Shown: one piece after another, positions 46,263-52,728 of the stretch
Position numbering within the stretch: the stretch's first letter is position 1
How the letters are laid out: the number at the start of each line of letters is the position of its first letter
From: Opitutales bacterium
GTDB taxonomy: Bacteria; Verrucomicrobiota; Verrucomicrobiia; Opitutales; UBA2987
NCBI GenBank assembly: GCA_021772515.1
Contig: JAJFLU010000041.1
Span: forward strand, 1-52,728
DNA length: 52,728 bases
Reading direction: 5' to 3'
Made by a program: the position numbers and the translations under genes
The notes under the pieces: generated by a model
Seen by the model: only the letters and a program-made list of their open reading frames with translations
Database searches by the model: none
Told to the model about the DNA's origin: nothing

Positions 46263-49200
46263 TCAGGCTTCGGGGCGCTGGCTTTGAAGGCTGGTTGCCC
46301 CTGATGCGGTTGGGGTAGGCGCACCGAGGGGGCGAGCGACAGTTTCGGGTCTGTGGAGGAATTTTTCCCGCAGGTCGCTCAAAAGTGTATAGATGACGGG
46401 GATGACAAAGAGGGTCAGCAGGGTGCTGGTGGTGAGTCCGCCAACGGCAACCACGCCGAGGGGGCGGCGGCTTTCTGCCCCTGCGCCGAATCCGATCGCG
46501 ATGGGTAAAATACCCGCGATGGTGGAAAAACTGGTCATGAGAATGGGCCGCAGGCGGATGCGCCCGGCTGTGACGATGGCTTCATAGGCGTCTTTGCCCT
46601 TGGCTCGCTGTTGGTTGGCGAACTCGATCAGGAGGATGGCGTTTTTAGTGGCCAAAGCTATGAGCAGAACGAGGCCGATCTGGCTGAAGAGGTTCATGTT
46701 CATGGCGGGGATGCGGGGAACCCAGGGGGAGAGTGTGGTGACCCATTCGGGGGCGTCGGGGGAGAAATTGGCCCATCCGTGGAGCATGGTTCCCAAGCCA
46801 TCCACCTGACCCAATATCCAGAGGGCGCCAAATGCGCCGACGGAGGCCAGGGGAATCGTCATCATCACGGTGAAGGGGTGGATGAGGCTCTCGAACTGCG
46901 AGGCCAATACCATATATACGACAAGCAGAGCGATGCCGATGATAAAGAAGATGTCTCTGCCGGTGTCGCGGAGTTGTTGGCCCTGGCCCGCCCATTCGTA
47001 GCGGTAACCGGCCGGGAGCTCCTCCGCCAGAATGGCCTCGGCACGCTCCATGGCGGTGCCCAGGGGCATGTTTGCCGGTGTGCCCTCGAGGGTGATGGCC
47101 CGGTAGCGGTTGTAGTGATAAACGGCGTTGGGGCCGCCCGAAGTGACGAGATTGACGACGTTGCTCAACTGGGTCAACTGGCCGGAATTGTTGCGCACAT
47201 AGAGCCGCTCGACATCGGTGGGCCGCAGGCGGGATTCACGGTCGAGCTGCACCATGACATCGTACTCCTTGCCGCCGCGTTTGATGGTGCTGAGGTCGAG
47301 CCCCCCGAAGAGAATTTGCAGGGTTTGGGAAATTTCCTCGACGGAGACGCCGAGGGAGGCGGCGCGGTCGCGGTCGATCTGGACGAGTAATTCCGGTTTG
47401 TTGAGCTGATAATTGGGTCTCAGGTTGCTCAGAAAGTCCTCCTCGCGGAGTCGGTTGGTAATTTTGCCCGCAAAAATATTCAATTCGTCGAGATCGGAGT
47501 ATTGGAGGACAAGCTGGAAGGGCTGCCCGAAACCGCCGGAGATGGCTTTGGGGATGTTGGCAAATGCGATGGCGCCTTCGATCTCACCGAAAAAACGCGA
47601 CCCTATCCCGTTGGGGCCGTTTACGATGTCCTGCACCGAGCGGTCGCGGTCGTCCTTGAAACGGGCAAACATGACGCCCAAGTTGGATTGCCCACGGCCA
47701 TTAAAAGGCAGCGCCACAGCGGAAAAATAGCCGCCGACCTCGGGCACGTCGGCCATGATTCCCTCCATCTGGCGGACCATGCGATCGGTATATTCGCTGG
47801 TGGCCCCTTCGGGCGCAATGGCCATGCAGAAGAGGCTCCCTTTATCCTCCTCGGGTAGAAAATCCCGTTCGAGTTGACCATAGATGTAGAAGCTGGCAAA
47901 AATCGTTAAAACGCTCAGGACCACCACGCTGGGGCGGTGCCGGAGAGCGAATCGCAGGAGTTTATCATAGGTGCGGGTAACCCAATCGAGGCAGTTCTCG
48001 AAAAAGAGAAAGACTCGGCCATGATTCTCCTTTTCCACCGGGCGCAGGAGCCGCGATGAAATCATTGGGGTGAGGGACAGGGCGATGAAGGAGGAAATGA
48101 CCACAGAACCGGCAAGAGCGATGGCGAACTCGATAAAAAGCCGTCCGGTGAGGCTGGTTTGCAGGGCCATGGGCAGAAAAACGGCAACCAAGGCCATCGT
48201 GGTCGCAATGACGGCGAAGACGATTTCCTTCATGCCCTGGAAGGCGGCATCCATGGGGCTCATGCCCTCCTCGATATGGCGGTATATGTTTTCGAGAACC
48301 ACAATCGAGTCGTCCACCACCACACCGATGGTCAGGATGAGTGCCATCATGGTTACGATGTTGATGGAGAAACCGAGAAGCGAAAGGAGGGCGAAGGTGC
48401 CGATGATGGCCACCGGTATGCTGATACCCGGAATGAGGGTCGAACGGACATTGCGCAGAAACAGGAAGATGGTTACGATGACCAGCACGAAAGCCACTCC
48501 GAGGGTGATCCAGACCTCTTTGATGGCTCTTTCCACATAGACGCTTTCATCATAGGCGATATAGTAGTCGAAACCTTCGGGAAGGAGGGGCGCGAGGCGG
48601 GCCATCTCGGCCTTGATGCCATCGGCCACCTGAATGGTGTTGGATTTCGATTGTTTGATAACTCCCATGCCCACGGCGGGTTTTGAGGTATAGCGGGCTA
48701 CGGTGCGCTCATCTTCCACACCCTGTTTGGCGTATCCGATATCGCTCAACCGAATGAGATTGGCCCCATCTTCGCGGATGACCAGGCGGTTGAATTCCTC
48801 GGCGGTTTTCAGCTCGCCCCGTGTCTGGATTGCCATCTCGCGCTCCCGGTTTTCCACAAGGCCGCTGGGCAGCTCGATATTCTGGCGGCGGAGGGCGGTC
48901 TGAACATCAAGGACGGTAACGCCGCGGGCGGCCATTTTCTCGGAGTCGAGCCAGAGGCGCATGGCGAAGCGCTTGCTGCCGCCGATGATGACGTTGCTGA
49001 CGCCCCGAACTGTCTGAAGGGGGTCTTTGAGGTTGTTTTCGGCAAATTCGGACAACTCGACCGAGGAGTGATTTTCACTGAAGAGGGCCACCCAGAGGAA
49101 AGGCCGGGCATCACCGTCCTGCTTGGCCACGACGGGCTCATTGACCTCCTCCGGCAGGCGTCCTCGAATACGGGCCACGCGGTCACGAACATCCTGGGCA

Positions 49201-49511
49201 GCCAACTCGATATCGCGCGAGAGGTCGAATTCGACGGTGATGCTGCTGACCTGTTCGCGGCTTTCGGAGGACATCCGCTTGATGCCCTCGGTGGTGTTGA
49301 TGACCTCCTCGAGTCTCTCCGTAATCTCGGTCTCGACCACCTCGGCGCTGGCTCCGGGATAGACGGTGAGAACATTGACGATGGGGGGATCGACATCCGG
49401 CAATTCGCGCACCGGCAGCCTGCTCAGCCCGATCAGCCCAAAAAGAATGAGCGCCAGGCTCATCATCGAGGCGAAGACGGGGCGCTTGATGCAAACTTCC
49501 GGCAGTTTCAT
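46263..49511 (-). CDS. RND efflux pump inner-membrane transporter (HAE1-like)
   Basis: The 1082-residue proton-driven exporter has 12 helices and two large periplasmic domains. The proton-relay Asp pair is in GVVVDDSIVVLENIYRH. FLPMALQTSLTGRLFIEFA and ATKNAILLIEFANQQ are typical of the AcrB/MexB class. About 35 extra residues (GWANFSPDAPEWVTTLSPW and flanks) are inserted in the second half, just before NLFSQIGLVLLIALATKN. It lies 41 bases after its fusion protein. No TolC-like gene is nearby, and the substrate is unknown. Confidence 0.93.
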   Translation of the reverse strand: MKLPEVCIKRPVFASMMSLALILFGLIGLSRLPVRELPDVDPPIVNVLTVYPGASAEVVETEITERLEEVINTTEGIKRMSSESREQVSSITVEFDLSRDIELAAQDVRDRVARIRGRLPEEVNEPVVAKQDGDARPFLWVALFSENHSSVELSEFAENNLKDPLQTVRGVSNVIIGGSKRFAMRLWLDSEKMAARGVTVLDVQTALRRQNIELPSGLVENREREMAIQTRGELKTAEEFNRLVIREDGANLIRLSDIGYAKQGVEDERTVARYTSKPAVGMGVIKQSKSNTIQVADGIKAEMARLAPLLPEGFDYYIAYDESVYVERAIKEVWITLGVAFVLVIVTIFLFLRNVRSTLIPGISIPVAIIGTFALLSLLGFSINIVTMMALILTIGVVVDDSIVVLENIYRHIEEGMSPMDAAFQGMKEIVFAVIATTMALVAVFLPMALQTSLTGRLFIEFAIALAGSVVISSFIALSLTPMISSRLLRPVEKENHGRVFLFFENCLDWVTRTYDKLLRFALRHRPSVVVLSVLTIFASFYIYGQLERDFLPEEDKGSLFCMAIAPEGATSEYTDRMVRQMEGIMADVPEVGGYFSAVALPFNGRGQSNLGVMFARFKDDRDRSVQDIVNGPNGIGSRFFGEIEGAIAFANIPKAISGGFGQPFQLVLQYSDLDELNIFAGKITNRLREEDFLSNLRPNYQLNKPELLVQIDRDRAASLGVSVEEISQTLQILFGGLDLSTIKRGGKEYDVMVQLDRESRLRPTDVERLYVRNNSGQLTQLSNVVNLVTSGGPNAVYHYNRYRAITLEGTPANMPLGTAMERAEAILAEELPAGYRYEWAGQGQQLRDTGRDIFFIIGIALLVVYMVLASQFESLIHPFTVMMTIPLASVGAFGALWILGQVDGLGTMLHGWANFSPDAPEWVTTLSPWVPRIPAMNMNLFSQIGLVLLIALATKNAILLIEFANQQRAKGKDAYEAIVTAGRIRLRPILMTSFSTIAGILPIAIGFGAGAESRRPLGVVAVGGLTTSTLLTLFVIPVIYTLLSDLREKFLHRPETVARPLGAPTPTASGATSLQSQRPEA

Positions 49512-49552
49512 GGGGCTGTCTTGTGGTTATTGAAAAAAATTGAGGTGAAAAA

Positions 49553-50659
49553 TCAGGAGGCGTCGGTTTCTGAGTCGGGCTCGGCCTCGGGTTCGGCTTT
49601 TCCGAAATCGGAGGGATTGACCGGTGAACCGGGGCCGACCTTCTGATGGCCCTCGACTATCACCCTTTCGCCTTTGCTGAGGCCGTCGATGATTTCCACC
49701 GCGCCATCGAGCCTCATTCCGGTCTGAACGAGCCTCATCTGGGCGGTGTTTTCGGCGTCGACGACCATGACGATTGAATTTTCGGCACGCGCGATGAGGG
49801 CGTTTTCGGGGATGACGAGAGCCTTTTCCTTGATTTGAAGGACGAGCTGCAAATTGCCGAACATGCCCGGCTTGAGGAGCCCGGATTCGTTCTCGATATT
49901 GGCCCTCACGAGCACATTTCGAGTCGCCACCTCCACTTCGGGTGAGATGAAATAAACCACGCCGGTAAAAGTGCGATTCGGGTAGGCGGCCACCGTAATA
50001 TCAATCCGCTGGCCTTTGGCCAACTGCCCTATAAATCGCTCGGGGACTTCGAAATCCGCTTTGATGGGGCTCATGTTGACCAATATTGTCATGGCCTGAC
50101 CCACCTGGATAAACTGACCGGGGCTGACTTGCCGGTAGCCGACCACGCCGTCGAACGGGGCGTTTATGCGGGCGTCTTCAAGCTCCCTTTTGCGTAGCTC
50201 ACGGGTGGCCACAGCGGCATCGAAATCGCCGACAGACTGGTCATAGACCTGCTCGGAAATGGTTTTAGATTCGAGGAGGGTTTGGTTGCGGTCACGGTTG
50301 GCTTTAGCGAGGACGAAGTTGGCCTCGGCCTCGGCGAGCCGGGCGCTCAATTTCCGGTCGTCGAGAGAAATCAGCAAATCGCCCTTGTTGACCAAATCGC
50401 CTTCATCGAAGTTTATGGCCCTGATGAGCCCGCTGATTTCGCTCTTGATCTCGGCTCTTTCGTTGGGGGTGAGAGAGCCCACAAGATCGATATCCTCGGT
50501 GACCTTTTGCTCGACAACCGGGGCTACGATGACGTTGACCGGTGGTCTTGGACCCGGTCCACCAGCCTGATCACCCCCGCAACCGGAAACAGCCAACAGG
50601 GTCAGCACCGAAAGGCTGGCGTAACCAAAATGGCGAAAAAACTGAAGAAAGGGGTTCAT
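49553..50659 (-). CDS. RND efflux membrane-fusion lipoprotein
   Basis: This periplasmic adaptor for the adjacent pump has 368 residues. It starts with a signal and lipobox LAVSGC (lipid-modified C27), then the HlyD/AcrA-type biotinyl-lipoyl halves, an alpha-hairpin (about 90-150), the beta-barrel domain and a membrane-proximal domain. An acidic Pro/Glu-rich tail ends the chain. It is the first gene of the pump operon. Confidence 0.93.
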   Translation of the reverse strand: MNPFLQFFRHFGYASLSVLTLLAVSGCGGDQAGGPGPRPPVNVIVAPVVEQKVTEDIDLVGSLTPNERAEIKSEISGLIRAINFDEGDLVNKGDLLISLDDRKLSARLAEAEANFVLAKANRDRNQTLLESKTISEQVYDQSVGDFDAAVATRELRKRELEDARINAPFDGVVGYRQVSPGQFIQVGQAMTILVNMSPIKADFEVPERFIGQLAKGQRIDITVAAYPNRTFTGVVYFISPEVEVATRNVLVRANIENESGLLKPGMFGNLQLVLQIKEKALVIPENALIARAENSIVMVVDAENTAQMRLVQTGMRLDGAVEIIDGLSKGERVIVEGHQKVGPGSPVNPSDFGKAEPEAEPDSETDAS

Positions 50660-50995
50660 AGAGAGTTGGGCGCGTGTAGTTTAAGAACCTATCTCAAAAT
50701 AAGGGACAACTACAATTTCAAGCTGTTCCCCACAATGCAAGACGATTGAAGCGTCCAAAAATACGCGCAAAATGCGAAATTAGGCGGATAAAACAGCAAA
50801 AAGGACAAATACTTTCCCTACTCTGCCAAAGAACTACAAACGCCCTTGCAAAATACGGCTAAAATACTATCGTCCCCGACCATAGGCAGCCTGGACGCCT
50901 AAATCTGATCGGCCACCATCACGATTGAATTTGAAGGATTTTATGTGGATGCTTTATCGACGTGAAAATGAAGCGAGCTTTAGTGTTCATCTGAA
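50660..50995 (+). other. Intergenic stretch with a partial inverted-repeat-element end
   Basis: No gene is supported in these 336 bases. It begins with the likely promoter area of the minus-strand pump operon. It contains AAGAACCTATCTCAAAAT (50682-50699), matching one arm of the 71-bp element near 13.7 kb for 13 bases or more. I found no facing second arm. The rest is AT-rich sequence before the next plus-strand gene. Confidence 0.5.
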
Positions 50996-51736
50996 ATGAA
51001 CAGTTTGCTGAAAATAGCGATCTCGCTTCTACTTCTGGTATTTCCGATCAATTCCCGGAGTAACCCAATCGTTATCGATTACTCTGAAGCCGACGTTATT
51101 AAGTCCAGCGAAAATCTCTCGATAATGGTGGGTGAATGGGGGTCCCGTATTGTGGGGGAGTTTGCCTACCGAAGAATTCCAAACTTCTCGAAGGAGAAGG
51201 AGGAACATTACACGCCCGAATACTTTATGATTATTGTTCCAATCTATCGGGCTAAAAAAACGAAAAAAATTGACGATCCACCTGCGTATGATCCCAAACT
51301 CACGATTGAGGCGGGTGGTAAGCAATACGAGGCCATAGAGGTTTACGTGGCGGATGGAGAAGCCCCTAATAGGTTTGGTCCAATTTTGGATTGGATTGAG
51401 TCACGAAAATATGAACTCGCATTCTTTGTCGTCGAAATGCCGGTAAAACTACTTGATAATAGTGAAAAGATCAGAATCGAATACACACAGGAACACATCA
51501 GGGAAGGAAGAAAAAAATACCTATTATACACCCCGTATTTTGAGAATTATCCCGTTTGGAAGGCCGTTGAAAAAGATCACACTGATTTTCAAATTCACAT
51601 CTCAGCGAATGATTCCGTGATAATGGCAATTAAACCAACTGGAAATGAATTCAATTACCAAGGTGTCGTCGAAGGCAAACATGTGGTGTGGCCAGAACAT
51701 TTGAAAACTATTAAAATAAGAATAACCAAACGCTAA
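50996..51736 (+). CDS. Secreted hypothetical protein
   Basis: The 246 residues start with a signal peptide (LLKIAISLLLLVFPINSRS). The mature part is rich in beta-type alternation and charged residues, with no recognised motif and no cysteine pair. It lies in an AT-richer tail of the window and is followed 65 bases later by a phosphatase gene. Function is unknown. Confidence 0.65.
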   Translation: MNSLLKIAISLLLLVFPINSRSNPIVIDYSEADVIKSSENLSIMVGEWGSRIVGEFAYRRIPNFSKEKEEHYTPEYFMIIVPIYRAKKTKKIDDPPAYDPKLTIEAGGKQYEAIEVYVADGEAPNRFGPILDWIESRKYELAFFVVEMPVKLLDNSEKIRIEYTQEHIREGRKKYLLYTPYFENYPVWKAVEKDHTDFQIHISANDSVIMAIKPTGNEFNYQGVVEGKHVVWPEHLKTIKIRITKR

Positions 51737-51801
51737 TAATGAATCGGTGAAGAGGAATCGACTAGAACCGCCCTTACCGCAGATTTTCAAGAAAGAATGG
51801 G

Positions 51802-52128
51802 ATGAAGAAACTGTTGTTTATGTGTAGCAAGAACCGGCTTCGCAGCCCGACGGCGGAAGCAGTATTCTCCGAATATGAAGGTATCGATGCAATTGGGGCC
51901 GGAACAAACGCCGATGCCGATACGCCGGTGAGTGGTGACCTGATTGATTGGGCAGACTTAATTTTCGTTATGGAAAACACCCATAAGTCCAAGATTTCAA
52001 AAAAATACCAGAGATTGTTAAAAAGTAAACGGGTGGTTGTGTTGGAAATTCCAGACATTTATGGTTGCATGCAGCCCGAGCTTATACAGTTGCTCAAAAG
52101 AAAGGTGTCGCAGTTTGTCCACCTGTGA
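51802..52128 (+). CDS. Small tyrosine phosphatase-like protein (COG4551 type)
   Basis: A 108-residue protein with a low-molecular-weight phosphatase-like P-loop at the very N-terminus: CSKNRLRS, which is C-x5-R-S with C8 and R14, followed by PTAEAVF. A later IPDIYG resembles the Asp-containing loop (general acid) of this fold. The NRxRSPTAE signature is characteristic of the COG4551 group. The biological substrate is unknown. An 8-base inverted repeat (AACCAATC/GATTGGTT) follows the stop. Confidence 0.85.
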   Translation: MKKLLFMCSKNRLRSPTAEAVFSEYEGIDAIGAGTNADADTPVSGDLIDWADLIFVMENTHKSKISKKYQRLLKSKRVVVLEIPDIYGCMQPELIQLLKRKVSQFVHL

Positions 52129-52229
52129 AAAGAACCAATCTCGGATGCTACGCGGGTCGGTGATTGGTTTAGTTGCGAAATAGCGCCTGCCGTTTCGAAT
52201 TTTTTGCGTTGATGATGGGGGGAGGAATG
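52129..52229 (+). other. Post-phosphatase intergenic start
   Basis: Contains the inverted repeat AACCAATC/GATTGGTT (near 52134-52168), which may help end the phosphatase transcript. The sequence AGAACCAATCTCGG is similar to, but not identical with, the AGAACCTATCTCAAA repeat end. No gene is seen. Confidence 0.4.
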
Positions 52230-52316
52230 AAACCCCTTCAGGGTTTTGAATATCATCATCGATTTCTGTATCCAGGGGTTTCGCCCCTGGCTGACGAATT
52301 TTGCCCCTTCAGGGCA
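52230..52316 (+). repeat. REP-like triple hairpin
   Basis: Three short perfect stem-loops stand in a row: AAACCC/GGGTTT (52230-52246), CCAGGGG/CCCCTGG (52272-52290) and TGCCC/GGGCA (52302-52316). The first and third share the core CCCCTTCAGGG. The layout resembles dispersed extragenic palindromes of the kind mobilised by REP-associated transposases. Only one copy is in this window. Confidence 0.6.
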
Positions 52317-52329
52317 TTTGGGATCTGGC

Positions 52330-52500
52330 TTAGCAGGATGGAGAGGATGCTGGATTCGGGATGATGGGGAAGTAGGATGCGGGACGGTGGATAGGTAGGA
52401 TGCGGGAGACGATGAGGAGGAGGGAGACGGATGACGGGGAGTAAATGTTTTTGGGATTGGGACGGAGAGGAAGAGGGGATGCGAGAGGATGGATTCTAGA
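52330..52500 (+). repeat. Purine-rich degenerate GGATG tract
   Basis: The plus strand is almost free of pyrimidine runs here and repeats GGATG many times. The unit TAGGATGCGGGA occurs twice, at 52373-52384 and 52396-52407, 23 bases apart. No gene is supported. It lies between the REP-like hairpins and the end of the transposase. Confidence 0.5.
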
Positions 52501-52609
52501 TTGTTATATTTTGTCTGACGGAGAGGGATTGCCGCAAAAAGGCTCAAAAAGCACAAAAATGGGAAGAGAGGATTCGGAATGCGAGGGAGAGGGAGAGGAA
52601 GCAATTGTG

Positions 52610-52728
52610 TCATGATGCAAGTGCTAATTGGTGTTTTTTTAGCAGTGATTGCAGGTGTATGAGAATTTTTCTCATGGCCGCTACCAGGGCGCATTTGTAT
52701 GGCTTGCCGCGTTCCATCAGCCCTTCGA
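52610..52728 (-). CDS. IS110-family transposase, C-terminal fragment (cut by window edge)
   Basis: The minus strand from the window edge encodes 38 residues before a TGA at 52610-52612. They include [20 protein letters not shown], matching the conserved end of IS110/IS1111-type DEDD transposases (GKPKKVALVA-MRK pattern). The rest of the gene lies beyond the window. It is unknown whether the element is whole. IS110 elements use a noncoding bridge RNA from one end, and the flanking DNA at lower coordinates could hold the right end. Confidence 0.75.
   Translation of the reverse strand, partial: EGLMERGKPYKCALVAAMRKILIHLQSLLKKHQLALAS

Noticed and set aside
52059..52694. Minus-strand frame of 211 codons rich in Ser and Pro
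   Set aside because: It overlaps the phosphatase gene, the REP-like hairpins and the purine-rich tract. The composition follows from the tract, and the transposase tail is in another frame.

Overview
This is a dense bacterial chromosome segment of moderate GC. Taxonomy is inferred only from gene content: LptD and RND efflux indicate a Gram-negative diderm, and an exosortase, YfhO-type membrane proteins, few Shine-Dalgarno sites and a PP2C/STAS regulatory set fit the PVC group (Verrucomicrobiota, perhaps Opitutae-like). I hold this with moderate confidence. There are no rRNA genes or CRISPR arrays. One tRNA-Ser(GGA) is present, and the 3' end of an IS110-type transposase is cut by the right edge of the window.

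Layout. (1) 1-2009: an orphan membrane protein and an M42 aminopeptidase. (2) 2022-5402, minus: the protein-quality-control set tig-clpP-clpX. (3) 5506-11338, minus: an envelope glycosylation unit, consisting of a GT2 glycosyltransferase fused to a methyltransferase followed by two tandem YfhO-like polytopic proteins and a terminator. glgB lies just upstream. (4) 13839-20591: a signalling block. On the minus strand, six closely spaced genes encode a small secreted protein, a predicted outer-membrane barrel, a hybrid histidine kinase, a lone receiver, a protein with histidine-box, receiver and PP2C domains, and an anti-sigma-type ATPase. A convergent STAS protein completes a partner-switching module. 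(5) 20750-24290, plus: lptD, scpA, a small hypothetical and thioredoxin. (6) 24463-28550: a DksA/TraR zinc-finger protein, an exosortase with a four-helix membrane partner that carries a SEC-C zinc-binding tail, and a divergent nucleoside deaminase/NCS2 permease pair. (7) 28645-42362, minus: complex I genes nuoB to nuoN, with nuoA missing. (8) 42730-46204: tRNA-Ser, an NfeD/SPFH pair, two small membrane proteins and a lone pseudopilin. (9) 46263-50659, minus: an RND pump with its lipoprotein fusion protein. (10) 50996-end: an AT-richer tail with a secreted hypothetical, a COG4551-type phosphatase, REP-like hairpins, a purine-rich tract and the IS110 fragment.

How the genes work together. The strongest candidate for an undescribed system is the six-gene run at 14193-20591 plus the STAS gene. 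It appears to link an envelope sensor to phosphorelay and then to a PP2C/anti-sigma/STAS switch. The phosphatase carries a kinase-like histidine box without an ATPase domain, and that box closely resembles the one in the neighbouring kinase. The second candidate is the exosortase with its SEC-C-tailed partner. Most other blocks are conventional housekeeping genes.
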